A stretch of 64,000 nt of DNA, taken from NCBI GenBank assembly GCA_963770645.1, contig CAVYQL010000004.1, forward strand, positions 620,001 through 684,000, in the 5' to 3' direction. Below, one piece after another: positions 9,243-18,170 of this stretch; the first letter of the stretch is position 1, and the number at the start of each line of letters is the position of its first letter. Both the position numbers and the translations under genes were made by a program. The DNA comes from Bog-473 sp963770645 (GTDB taxonomy: Bacteria; Actinomycetota; Acidimicrobiia; Acidimicrobiales; RAAP-2). Under the pieces are notes generated by a model, which did no database searches, had not been told where the DNA came from, and saw nothing but the letters and a program-made list of their open reading frames with translations.

Positions 9243-9675
9243 CAGGGTCGGTCACCAGCTTCTGCACGTGGGTCGGCAGGTTGCCGGTGATCACGTCGGT
9301 GAGTGTGACCCCCTCGAGAACCAAGCGCAGGCTGGCGCGCACCGCGACCCAGACCTGCTGGAGGTTCTCGGCGGCACCGTCGTAGTTGGTGGCCTCGGGG
9401 CGGAAGCCGCGCACCTCCGCGAGAGGGCCGTCGAGGGCGCGGATGACGTCGGCGATGGTGATGGCGTTGGGGTCGCGGGCCAGGCGGTACCCGCCCTCGG
9501 CGCCGCGCTGGCTGGCCACCACCCCGGCCCGGCGGAGATCGGCCAGGATGGCGCCCAAGAAGCGGGGCGGCAGTCCCTGCTCGCCCGCCAGGAACTCGGC
9601 GGTCTGGGGCGTCCCGGCCGCGGCCAGCGCGAGCAGGGCGCGGATGCCGTAATCGACTTTGGCCGGGATATGCAT
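9223..9675 (-). CDS. Rrf2-family transcriptional regulator
   Basis: The 150-residue protein is a winged-helix regulator of the Rrf2 family. Its N-terminus MHIPAKVDYGIRALLALA and the recognition region LPPRFLGAILADLRRAGVV...GAEGGYRLARDP match the family closely. It has no cysteine at all, so it cannot carry the three-Cys Fe-S cluster of IscR/NsrR-type members and probably senses a different signal or uses other ligands. It heads the chain with the DinB and CC-motif genes and is divergent from the HhH-GPD gene. The 60-base gap at 9676-9735 probably holds both promoters. Confidence 0.88.
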   Translation of the reverse strand: MHIPAKVDYGIRALLALAAAGTPQTAEFLAGEQGLPPRFLGAILADLRRAGVVASQRGAEGGYRLARDPNAITIADVIRALDGPLAEVRGFRPEATNYDGAAENLQQVWVAVRASLRLVLEGVTLTDVITGNLPTHVQKLVTDPDAWIAH

Positions 9676-9735
9676 GGCGAGAGTCTGCCCGCGACCTGGG
9701 CCGGAGCAAAATTCTCCGGCGATAGAGTCGGCGGC

Positions 9736-10317
9736 ATGGTCACAACGTCGCTGCGCCTCGCCCAGGATCCCGACTCGGACAAGGTCATATCCGAGTCCCC
9801 GCTCGCCCTCTTGATCGGGATGGTGCTGGACCAGCAGGTCACCATTGAGAAGGCCTTTTCGTCGCCCGCCGAGCTTGCCCGGCGGCTCGACGGGTCGCTC
9901 GACGCCGCCTCCATCGCCGCCATGGACCCCGACGAACTGGCCGCTGCGTTCAAGGAACGACCGGCGCTGCACCGCTACCCCGGCTCCATGGCGGCCCGCG
10001 TGCAGGACGTATGCCGGACCATCACGGAGGACTACGGCGGCCGGGCCGAGAACATCTGGAAGGGCGTGCGCAGTGGCGACGAACTGGTGAGCCGCCTGCG
10101 CGCCCTGCCCGGTTTCGGCCAGCAGAAGGCCAAGATCTTCGGCGCCCTGTTGGGCAAGCAGCTCGGCGTGCGCCCGACCGGCTGGCGCGCGGCCACCTCT
10201 CCCTACGGCGACGTTGGGAGCCATCTCTCGGTGGCCGACATCACTGACCTCAAGAGCCTCGAGAAGGTGCGGGCGACCAAGCGGGCGCAGAAGGCCAAGG
10301 CGCACGCCGACGCGTGA
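9736..10317 (+). CDS. HhH-GPD-type base excision DNA repair protein
   Basis: The 193-residue protein belongs to the short HhH-GPD DNA glycosylase-like group found in actinobacteria. The start is LRLAQDPDSDKVISESPLA, then LLIGMVLDQQVTIEKAF, and the helix-hairpin-helix LRALPGFGQQKAKIFGALLG. There is no cysteine cluster, so no Fe-S cluster of the Nth/MutY type. The substrate lesion cannot be read from the sequence. The stop overlaps the GTG start of thiE by 4 bases (GTGA), which couples the two genes. Confidence 0.85.
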   Translation: MVTTSLRLAQDPDSDKVISESPLALLIGMVLDQQVTIEKAFSSPAELARRLDGSLDAASIAAMDPDELAAAFKERPALHRYPGSMAARVQDVCRTITEDYGGRAENIWKGVRSGDELVSRLRALPGFGQQKAKIFGALLGKQLGVRPTGWRAATSPYGDVGSHLSVADITDLKSLEKVRATKRAQKAKAHADA

Positions 10318-10964
10318 GCGGGCGCCTCGACCTCGCCGGACGCAACCTCTACCTCTGCACGCCGGACCGGCCGGACCTGGCCGCCTTCGTGGCGGCGTGC
10401 ATCGAGGGTGGGGTGGACGTCGTCCAGCTGCGTGACAAGGAGCTCGACGCGCGACCGCTCCTCGAACGGGCGAAGGTCGCCGCCGGCGTCTGCCGTGCCT
10501 TCGGTGTCCCCTTCGTCCTCAACGACCGGCCGGATCTCGCACTCGAGGCCGGCGCCGACGGCGTGCACGTCGGTCAGGACGACGCCCCGGTCTCGCTGGC
10601 TCGTCGCATCCTGGGCCCCGACGCGATCGTCGGCCTGTCCACCCACTCCGACGAGGACCTCGCCCGTGCGCTCGGCGAGGACGTCAGCTACCTCTCGGCC
10701 GGGCCCGTGGAGCCCACGCCGACCAAGCCCGGACGGCCCGGCACGGGCACCGACTACGTCAGTCTGGCCAGCGCACGTGCCAGCGTTCCCGTCTTTGTGA
10801 CTGGCGGCGTGAGCCCTGAGAAGATCCCCGCGCTGACCGCTGCCGGTGTCCGGCATTTCGTTGCGGTGCGCTACCTGAGCCAGGCGCCCGACGCCCGTCA
10901 CGCGGCGCGGGCGCTGCGAGACGCGATCGATCGAGCGTTGAGTAGCGGGCCGCCGGCGCCATGA
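10314..10964 (+). CDS. thiE: Thiamine-phosphate synthase
   Basis: ThiE joins the pyrimidine and thiazole phosphates to form thiamine phosphate, whose diphosphate is the AceE cofactor. The 216-residue protein is a TIM barrel of the expected length, with VDVVQLRDKELD for pyrophosphate binding, FVLNDRPDLALEAGADGVHVGQDD, and the phosphate-binding FVTGGVSPEKIP. The start is GTG, overlapping the repair gene. No other thiamine genes are nearby and there is no room upstream for a TPP riboswitch. Confidence 0.9.
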   Translation: MSGRLDLAGRNLYLCTPDRPDLAAFVAACIEGGVDVVQLRDKELDARPLLERAKVAAGVCRAFGVPFVLNDRPDLALEAGADGVHVGQDDAPVSLARRILGPDAIVGLSTHSDEDLARALGEDVSYLSAGPVEPTPTKPGRPGTGTDYVSLASARASVPVFVTGGVSPEKIPALTAAGVRHFVAVRYLSQAPDARHAARALRDAIDRALSSGPPAP

Positions 10965-10972
10965 CCGGCTGA

Positions 10973-11121
10973 TCCCCGGCTCCGTCGAATACGTCCGGCA
11001 CGGCGAGGGACTCCGCCTCGACGGGCTCGCTCGACGGCTCGGGCAGCAGCACCAGGGCGGGCGGCGGCACGAACCCGCCGTGGAGCAAGGTCACCTCTGA
11101 CATGACTTCCTGTGTCGACAC
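10973..11121 (-). other. Possible small or degenerate coding remnant
   Basis: The 253-base gap between thiE and the hydrolase holds a minus-strand open stretch beginning MSTQEVMSEVTLLHGGFV. Its composition up to about 10973 resembles coding sequence (acidic and proline-rich, PEPSSEPVEAESLAVPDVF), but the frame continues antisense into thiE, where it becomes Arg/Gln-rich and unconvincing. It may be a small gene, a decayed 5' fragment or chance. No ribosome binding site is clear. Confidence 0.2.
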
Positions 11122-11217
11122 CAGCTGGACCGGGGTTGAGGCCGAGGGCTGAGAGTTGTGAACCCGGAGCCCGTTTTGCGCACGCAGCCGAGAGCCGGAT
11201 CCGGTCCGAACTCGGAG

Positions 11218-11967
11218 TTAGTGGCGCCGTTCCAGCCAGCCCACCAGGATGGCGATCGCTCGCGGGTCGGCCCGGAGCCAGTGGCCGGCGCCGAGAACGA
11301 CGTGGAGCTCGGAGGGCCCGGTCGCCGCGTCGGCGAGCGCCCGGGCCTCCGCCACGGGCACGTCGGGGTCGTTGGCTCCGTGAGCCAGCAGCAGCGGGCG
11401 ACCCTTGAGGAGCGCCGCATCCTCGGCCGGGTGCAAGAACGAGAGCTCCTTGGACCACGCCTCGACGGAGGCCGGGAAGCCCTCCGCGGTGATGACGCCG
11501 GTCCGGCGGCAGTGGGTGAGGAGGCCGTCGGGGTCCCGCAGCAGCGACTCGAGGTCGGCCGGGGTGCCCAGGCAGGCCACGCCGGCGATCCGCTCGTCGC
11601 GGGCGGCCAGATGGAGGGCCAGCACCCCGCCGAAGCCGAAGCCGACGACGAGACGCGGCGAAGCCTCGGGGATCTCCTCGTCGGCGACGAAAGTCAGGTC
11701 CTCGAGCCAGCCCATGGGCGAGAAGTCGCCCTCGGACTCGCCGGCGCCGCGCAGCGTGGCGGTGACGACCCGCCAACCCGACTCGCGAGTGAGGCGGTCG
11801 GCCAAGGCAGGAAAGGTCAGCCCGACGTCGGCCGCCGACCCCCGCGGCCGCGGCAGGTCGTGACAGAGCATCAGATGGCCACGCACCGGCGCGCCGGGAC
11901 CCGTCGCGCTCGCGTACATCGCGAGGTCGCCGGCGGGACCCGGGCGGAGCCGGAAGGGACCCTGCAC
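11218..11967 (-). CDS. Alpha/beta-hydrolase fold protein lacking the nucleophile serine
   Basis: The 249-residue protein has the alpha/beta-hydrolase layout: an HDLPRPRG oxyanion-type loop, TLRGAGESEGD, an acid loop HGANDPDVP and a C-terminal GAGHWLRAD with the catalytic-type His. At the nucleophile elbow the usual GxSxG reads VGFGFGGVLAL, with Gly in place of Ser. The codons are plain GGC, so this is not a translation error. The protein could be a non-catalytic member or use another residue. It is a single gene between thiE and an acyl-CoA dehydrogenase and its substrate is unknown. Confidence 0.8.
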   Translation of the reverse strand: MQGPFRLRPGPAGDLAMYASATGPGAPVRGHLMLCHDLPRPRGSAADVGLTFPALADRLTRESGWRVVTATLRGAGESEGDFSPMGWLEDLTFVADEEIPEASPRLVVGFGFGGVLALHLAARDERIAGVACLGTPADLESLLRDPDGLLTHCRRTGVITAEGFPASVEAWSKELSFLHPAEDAALLKGRPLLLAHGANDPDVPVAEARALADAATGPSELHVVLGAGHWLRADPRAIAILVGWLERRH

Positions 11968-12020
11968 CTCAGATCCTCATGCCAGGTCCCGAGACTCCGG
12001 GCGCCGACGCCCGCAGACCC

Positions 12021-13136
12021 TCAGATCCCTATGCGTTGAGCCAGCAGCTCTCGGTGGTAGGAGGGGTCGCCGAAGAGCAGCTCGGAGGACTTGGCCCGCT
12101 TGAAGTACAGGTGGGCTGGATGCTCCCAGGTGAACCCGATGCCGCCGTGGATCTGGATGTTCTCCGCCGCGGCGTGGAAGTAGGCCTCGGAGCAGTAGGA
12201 CTTGGCCAGGGAGGCGACGACGGGGAGCTCGTCAGAGTCCTCGGCGGCGGCCCAGGCCGCGTAGTAGGCGGCCGACTTGGCCGACTCGACCTCGAGCAGC
12301 ATGTCGGCGCACTTGTGCTTGATGGCCTGGAAGCTGCCGATGGGGCGTCCGAACTGGATCCGGGTCTTGGCGTACTCCACTGAGGAGTCGAGCACGCGCT
12401 GCGCGCCACCCACCTGCTCGGCGGCCAACGCCACCGCGGCCAGGTCGAGGGTCTTGGTGAGACCGGGCTCGGCGCCGCCGTCCGTGCCGACGAGCACCGC
12501 CGGCGTGTCGGAGAACTCGAGACGCGCCTGCTTGCGCGTCTGGTCCATCGTCGGCAGCGGCGTGCGGGTCAGACCCGGTGCGTCGCCCTGGACCACGAAG
12601 AGCGACACGCCCGCCGCGGTGCGGGCGGCCACGACGATCAGGTTGGCGACGTGGCCGTCAAGCACGAACATCTTGTGGCCGTTCAAGACCCAGCCGTCGC
12701 CCTTCTTCTCCGCTTTGCACTCGATCCCGCTGAAGTCCCACTTGCCGTTGTCTTCGGTGATGGCGAGGGTGGCGATGGTCTCGCCCGACGCGATGCCGGG
12801 CAGGTAGCTCTTCTTGGCCTCGTCGTCGCCTGAGGTCAACAACGCGTTGGCCGCCAGGGCCACCGAGGAGAAGAACGGCGCGCACAAGAGCGCGGCGCCC
12901 ATCTCCTCGAGCACGACGAGCAGCTCGACGTAGGTGAAGCCCGAGCCGCCGAACTCCTCGGGGATGGTCAGCGACTGCAGGCCCAGCTGGTCGGCCATCT
13001 GGCTCCACACGGCCGGGTCGTAGCCCTCGGTCGTGTCCATCAGGCGGCGCACCTCGCTCTCGGGCGACTTCTCGGCGAGGAACCGACGCACCGAGGCGCG
13101 CAACTCCTCCTGCTCGTCACTGAACGCGAAATTCAT
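12021..13136 (-). CDS. Acyl-CoA dehydrogenase
   Basis: This FAD enzyme makes the alpha,beta double bond of an acyl-CoA. The 371-residue product has the family order: N-terminal helical domain (MNFAFSDEQEELRASVRRF), the beta domain with LAITEDNGKW, and the C-terminal four-helix domain with RIQFGRPIGSFQAIKHKCADM and QIHGGIGFTWEHPAHLYFKRA. It lacks the usual catalytic Glu motif YEGTNQ and ends ELLFGDPSYHRELLAQRI. This pattern is common in FadE subunits of heteromeric actinobacterial dehydrogenases acting on large substrates such as steroid side chains. No partner FadE subunit adjoins it. Confidence 0.88.
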   Translation of the reverse strand: MNFAFSDEQEELRASVRRFLAEKSPESEVRRLMDTTEGYDPAVWSQMADQLGLQSLTIPEEFGGSGFTYVELLVVLEEMGAALLCAPFFSSVALAANALLTSGDDEAKKSYLPGIASGETIATLAITEDNGKWDFSGIECKAEKKGDGWVLNGHKMFVLDGHVANLIVVAARTAAGVSLFVVQGDAPGLTRTPLPTMDQTRKQARLEFSDTPAVLVGTDGGAEPGLTKTLDLAAVALAAEQVGGAQRVLDSSVEYAKTRIQFGRPIGSFQAIKHKCADMLLEVESAKSAAYYAAWAAAEDSDELPVVASLAKSYCSEAYFHAAAENIQIHGGIGFTWEHPAHLYFKRAKSSELLFGDPSYHRELLAQRIGI

Positions 13137-13364
13137 GCCTGGCTCCTCTGCTGCCTGCCGTCTTTGCTGCCGTGTTTGCCGAGTTGTTTGCTCATGCGTT
13201 TGCTGCGGTGTGTATCGCTGTTGGTAACTGTGTCTGGTGGTGAGGGTGCCGCCGTCCTGGTCCCCCGCCAGCCCCCCGGCCCTCGATGGCTTCGTTCACG
13301 TGGGTGTCTACCAGACCCGGCGCCTCTGCGACCAGAAGGCCCGCGGGTGTGTCACGCTGGGGTC

Positions 13365-13982
13365 ATGGGACAGCTGGAGAAGATCTGGAGCGACGCGGCA
13401 GCGGAGGTCCATCAGATCGTGGTGGGCCCGATGGACAACAACGTCTACATCCTGCGTTGCCGCCGGACGGGTGACGCGCTGCTGATCGACGCCGCCAACG
13501 AGCACGAGACCCTGCTCGAGATCTGCCAGCAGCTCGGTGTGCGCTCGGTCGTCGAGACGCACGGGCACTGGGACCACATCCAGGCCGTGCCGGCGGTGCG
13601 CGACGCCGGCTACTCCGTTGCCGTGACCAGCGCCGACGCGGCCATGCTGCCGAGCTACGACCTCATCCTCGACGACGACGAGACGCTGTCGGTGGGCGAC
13701 CTGCGCATCACGACGCTGGCGACCCCGGGTCACACCCCGGGCTCGATCTGCTTCGCCGTCGAGGGCACCAATCTCCTCTTCACCGGTGACACCCTCTTCC
13801 CCGGCGGCCCGGGCAACACCTCGTTCGAGGGCGGCGACTTCCCCGGCATCATCGAGTCCATCGACCGGCGCATCTTCGCCAAGTTCAGTCCCGACACGCT
13901 CGTCCTGCCGGGCCACGGCGACGCCACCACCGTGGGCACAGAGTCCCCCCACCTGCAGGAATGGGTAGACCGGGGTTGGTGA
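13365..13982 (+). CDS. Metallo-beta-lactamase-fold hydrolase (glyoxalase II-like)
   Basis: The 205-residue protein has the metal-binding HxHxDH motif in ETHGHWDHIQ, the downstream TPGHTPGS, LFTGDTLFPGGPGN and the final LPGHGDATTVG. These are the usual ligands of glyoxalase II-like hydrolases. The frame is open further upstream, but that part reads as non-coding; the ATG giving MGQLEKIWSD is chosen. Upstream, 13137-13364 contains degenerate GCAAAC-type repeats in front of the divergent acyl-CoA dehydrogenase, with no evident gene. Confidence 0.85.
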   Translation: MGQLEKIWSDAAAEVHQIVVGPMDNNVYILRCRRTGDALLIDAANEHETLLEICQQLGVRSVVETHGHWDHIQAVPAVRDAGYSVAVTSADAAMLPSYDLILDDDETLSVGDLRITTLATPGHTPGSICFAVEGTNLLFTGDTLFPGGPGNTSFEGGDFPGIIESIDRRIFAKFSPDTLVLPGHGDATTVGTESPHLQEWVDRGW

Positions 13983-14063
13983 GGACGGCAGCGGGCGATC
14001 CGGTGGAGGCCGCCGGGACGAGGTGCGGCGCACCCTGGGCGGCGGCTTGTCCTCAAAACCTGA

Positions 14064-14083
14064 CTAAAACGGTAAGCTTTTAG
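14064..14083. promoter_or_regulatory. Inverted repeat in the sufC-sufS-sufU leader
   Basis: CTAAAA and TTTTAG arms flank an 8-base centre, ending 2 bases before the sufC ATG. The region is AT-rich against a GC-rich background, and the right arm runs into the AGGA that serves as a weak ribosome binding site. A regulator bound here would block translation or transcription of the sufCSU unit. This is an inference from symmetry alone. Confidence 0.35.
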
Positions 14084-14085
14084 GA

Positions 14086-14825
<740 letters not shown>

Positions 14826-14835
<10 letters not shown>

Positions 14836-16100
14836 CAAAAACCGACCACACCATGGACGCGCCGGCTCCGCTCAACACCGAGGCCCTGCGCAAGGACTTC
14901 CCGCTGCTGGCGCGGACGGTCAACGGGCGGCCGATCGTGTATCTCGACTCGGCGTCCTCCGCGCTCCAGCCCCAGTCGGTGATCAACGCGATGACGAGCT
15001 ACTACGAGGTCTCGCACGCCAACGTGCACCGCGGCGTGTACGCCACCGCCGAGGAGGCGACCGCGTTGTACGAGCGGGCCCGGATTGTGACCGGGCGTTT
15101 CCTCGGCGCGCCGGACCCCGCACGCGAGGTCGTCTTCACCAAGAACACCACCGAGTCGCTCAACCTGGTCGCGCAGAGCTGGGGCCGCGCCAACCTCCGC
15201 GCCGGCGACGCCGTGCTGCTCACCGAGATGGAGCACCACTCCAACATCGTCCCCTGGATGATCCTCTCCGAGGAATTGGGCGGGCTCGACCTGCGCTACG
15301 TCCCCGTCGACGGGGACGCGCGCCTCGTGCTCGACGACCTCGAGCGCCTCGTCGACGGCGTGAAGGTCGTGGGCGTGTCCGCCATGTCCAACGTGCTCGG
15401 CACCATCAACCCGGTGCGGGTGGTGGCCGACGCCGCCCACGCGGCCGGCGCGATCGTCGTGGCCGACGGCGCGCAGCTGGTCCCTCACGCCCCCGTCGAC
15501 GTGAAGGACCTGGACGCCGACTTCATCGCCTTCTCGGGGCACAAGACCATGGGCCCTACCGGGATCGGCGTGCTCTGGGGCCGGGCCGACCTCCTCGAGT
15601 CGATGCCGCCGTTCCTCGGTGGCGGCGGCATGATCCTCGACGTCAAGCTCGACTCCTTCCGACCCTCTCCCCCACCCGCCCGCTTCGAGGCGGGCACCCC
15701 GCCCATCGCCGAGGCCGTCGGTCTGACGGCGGCGCTCGCGTACCTGAGCGACATCGGCATGGACCGCATCCGGGCCCACGAGCTGGCACTCACCAACCAC
15801 GCCCTCGCCCGCCTCGACGAGAAGCTCGGCTCAGACGTGCGGGTCTTCGGCCCACCGGCCGGGCCCGACCGCGGCGGCGTGCTGTCTCTCGCGTATCGGG
15901 ACGTGCACGCGCACGACCTGGCCCAGGTGCTCGACCAGTTCGGCGTCTGCGTGCGGCCGGGCCACCACTGCGCCAAGCCCCTCATGCGCAAGCTGGGCGT
16001 GCAGGCGACGGCGCGGGCCTCGTTGTCCCTCTTCAGCGACGAGCACGACATCGAGGTGCTGATCGAAGGATTGCTCGAGGCCGGTAGATTATTCGGCTGA
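14826..16100 (+). CDS. sufS: Cysteine desulfurase SufS
   Basis: SufS takes sulfur from cysteine for Fe-S assembly using pyridoxal phosphate. The 424-residue protein shows the PLP lysine in IAFSGHKTMGPTGIGVLWG and the catalytic cysteine in VRPGHHCAKPLM, with the early motif YLDSASSALQPQSV. Two ATG codons, at 14826 and 14832, are both possible starts; either overlaps the sufC stop (10 or 4 bases). The stop overlaps the sufU start by one base (TGATG). Length and motifs fit group II desulfurases. Confidence 0.93.
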
Positions 16101-16609
16101 TGGCCGACCTCGAAGAGCTGTACCGCGAGATCATCCTCGACCACTATCGCTCTCCCCGGAACCGCGGCGAGCTCGAATCGCCACCGGCCCACCGGGTCGA
16201 GGGGTTCAACCCGCTCTGCGGCGATGAGGTCGTCCTCTCCATGGTCGTCGAGGACGGCACCCTGGCCGACCTCAAGATCGGCGGGTCGGGCTGCTCGATC
16301 AGCCAGTCGTCAGCGTCCTTGATGTCCGCCGCCGTGAAGGGGAAGCCGGTGGACCAGGTGCGCCAGCTCATCAGCACCTTCAAGGGAATGATGTCGGTCC
16401 ACGAGGCCTGGCTCGGGCACGAGCACCAGCACGACGGCAACGGCGCCGAGGTCGTCGAGGGTGAGCCCGAGGAGATCGACCTCGAGAAGCTGGGCGAGCT
16501 GGCGGCGCTCCAGGGCGTGGTGAAGTTCCCCGTCCGTATCAAGTCCGCGACCTTGAGCTGGAACGCGCTGGCGCAGGGGCTCGACGAGGTGGCGGCGACC
16601 GCTTCGTAG
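16100..16609 (+). CDS. sufU: SufU-type sulfur-transfer protein with a substituted third cysteine
   Basis: SufU accepts sulfur from SufS. The 169-residue protein has LYREIILDHYRSPRNRG, the ligand region NPLCGDEV (C40, D42) and GGSGCSIS (C65). The third conserved cysteine normally sits in a VKCATLSW-like motif; here it reads RIKSATLSW, with Ser149. The family binds zinc through Cys-Asp-Cys-Cys, so one ligand is changed. There is also an acidic/His-rich insertion around residues 105-130 (GHEHQHDGNG). It is the last gene of sufCSU and ends 66 bases before the convergent LCP gene. Confidence 0.88.
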   Translation: MADLEELYREIILDHYRSPRNRGELESPPAHRVEGFNPLCGDEVVLSMVVEDGTLADLKIGGSGCSISQSSASLMSAAVKGKPVDQVRQLISTFKGMMSVHEAWLGHEHQHDGNGAEVVEGEPEEIDLEKLGELAALQGVVKFPVRIKSATLSWNALAQGLDEVAATAS

Positions 16610-16636
16610 TCGGCCGCGCGGGCGAGGGGGCGCGCC

Positions 16637-16660
16637 CCGAGGCGTGGCCTCACGCCTCGG
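16637..16660. terminator. Bidirectional stem-loop between sufU and the LCP gene
   Basis: A perfect 10-bp stem, CCGAGGCGTG paired with CACGCCTCGG around a GCCT loop, lies in the 66-base gap between two convergent genes. It has no long T-tract. Its position and symmetry suit termination from both sides. Confidence 0.65.
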
Positions 16661-16675
16661 CCTCGTGCTCGGCGC

Positions 16676-18064
16676 CTAGCTCGGACTGCAGTTCGTCGGG
16701 TCGAACGACGGTGGCGGCGTGGTCGTGCTGGTCGTGCCGCCAGATCCCGCACCGCTGCTGCCCGAGCCGCTGGCGGTAGCCGGCGGCGCCGTCGTCGGTG
16801 TGACAGTGGGAGGCGACTGCGGCACGCCGTTGGCGTCGGGCGGGGGGTTCGTCGGCGTGACCAAGCTCGACCCGAAGATGTTGACCAGCATCTGCTGGGC
16901 CTGCGGCTGCTGGACGGTGAGCACGTCGCCGAGGCCACCGAAGGCATCGGCCGCCTCGGTCGGCAGTGTCTGGCCCTGGAGGTTCGAGGGGTCGTAGGAG
17001 TGGTACGTGAGCGCCAGGCTGATGAGCTCGTTGAACCCGAGGCCGTCGTCGATGGTGATGCCCTGGTTGAGGGACCCGAGGAAGGCGTTGATCGTCAGGG
17101 GATTCAACTTGGACTTGGCGGCGCTCATCATGGCCTTGATGAAGACGTCCTGGCGCTGGATCCGGCCGAAGTCGCTGGTGCCGTCGTAGAGCCAGGTGCC
17201 GTTCTCGTCGTACTCGTAGTGGCGCGCCCGCGCGACGGCCAGCGCCTGGGCGCCGTCGAGCAGCTGACAACCCGGCGTGGTGATGTCGAGGCCCGAGTAC
17301 GCGTCCTTGGCCGGGTAGGGGAAGTCCATGTAGACGCCACCCAGTGCCTGCACGGCGTCCTGGAATCCCGAGAAGTCGACCTCGACGACGTGGTTTATGG
17401 GGATCCCGAAGTTGGCGGTGATCGTCTTCACCAATTGGTTTGCCCCGGTGTTGAACGAGGAGTTGATCCGATTGTAGGTCCCGAACTGTGACGAATCTGG
17501 CGGCAGCATGGTGACCACCGTGTCGCGCGGGATCGACATGACCTGTATCGACTTCGTCGCGGGCGTCACCCGCCACAGCTGGACGACGTCACTGCGCTGT
17601 CCGGTCACCTCCGACGCGGACCCGAAGGCCTGCGCCGCGGCAGCGCTCTCACCGGCGCGGCTGTCCGATCCGATGACGAGGAGGGTGAACGGTGCACCGT
17701 CCTGGGCAGCCACCTCGTTGTCGATGTGGATCTTGCCGATCTGGTCGTAGCGGTACCTGAGGTAGCCATAGCTGCCGCCGGCGACGGCTACCAAGAGGAC
17801 GAGGGCGCTGAGGAGCGAAACGACCACCTTCTTGCGCGTGCTCCATCGCAGCTTGCCGCTGCGGCGGCGCTCGGACCGACCACCGGTTGCGTCGATGCGC
17901 GCTCCGAGTGAGCGCAGCCCCGACTCGTTGGCCACGGTCTCCTCGCCGCCACCCGTGTTCATCTGGCGGCCGAGGTTGGCCAACCCTTCTTGGTTCGCGC
18001 CGCGGCCGCGAGGTCCGCGAGATGAGCGACTCGACTCGTCGCCCGGTGGACGACCATTCGCCAT
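16676..18064 (-). CDS. LytR-CpsA-Psr (LCP) family cell-wall glycopolymer transferase
   Basis: LCP proteins attach glycopolymers to peptidoglycan at the outer face of the membrane. The 462-residue product has a cytoplasmic basic N-terminus, one membrane span (VVVSLLSALVLLVAVAGGS, about 80-98) and the LCP domain with LLVIGSDSRAGE, IQVMSIPRDTVV, NRINSSFNTG and the later RARHYEYDENGTW...DFGRIQRQ. The tail after about residue 410 is Pro/Thr/Ser/Gly-rich and probably spans the wall. It converges on sufU with a terminator hairpin between them. Confidence 0.9.
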   Translation of the reverse strand: MANGRPPGDESSRSSRGPRGRGANQEGLANLGRQMNTGGGEETVANESGLRSLGARIDATGGRSERRRSGKLRWSTRKKVVVSLLSALVLLVAVAGGSYGYLRYRYDQIGKIHIDNEVAAQDGAPFTLLVIGSDSRAGESAAAAQAFGSASEVTGQRSDVVQLWRVTPATKSIQVMSIPRDTVVTMLPPDSSQFGTYNRINSSFNTGANQLVKTITANFGIPINHVVEVDFSGFQDAVQALGGVYMDFPYPAKDAYSGLDITTPGCQLLDGAQALAVARARHYEYDENGTWLYDGTSDFGRIQRQDVFIKAMMSAAKSKLNPLTINAFLGSLNQGITIDDGLGFNELISLALTYHSYDPSNLQGQTLPTEAADAFGGLGDVLTVQQPQAQQMLVNIFGSSLVTPTNPPPDANGVPQSPPTVTPTTAPPATASGSGSSGAGSGGTTSTTTPPPSFDPTNCSPS

Positions 18065-18170
18065 ATATGTCTACGGTACCAAGCACCCATGCGAAATTTG
18101 GGGCAGGACGTGCCGTGCCAGCTAAGACGCACGAACGAGCGCGGCGGTGATCGGCCTCAGCGAATTTCTC

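Noticed and set aside
13140..13364. Short minus-strand peptide reading such as AGLLVAEAPGLVDTHV
   Set aside because: It is bounded by stops, has no usable start and is only about 50 codons long. The region is better seen as a divergent promoter with GCAAAC-type repeats.
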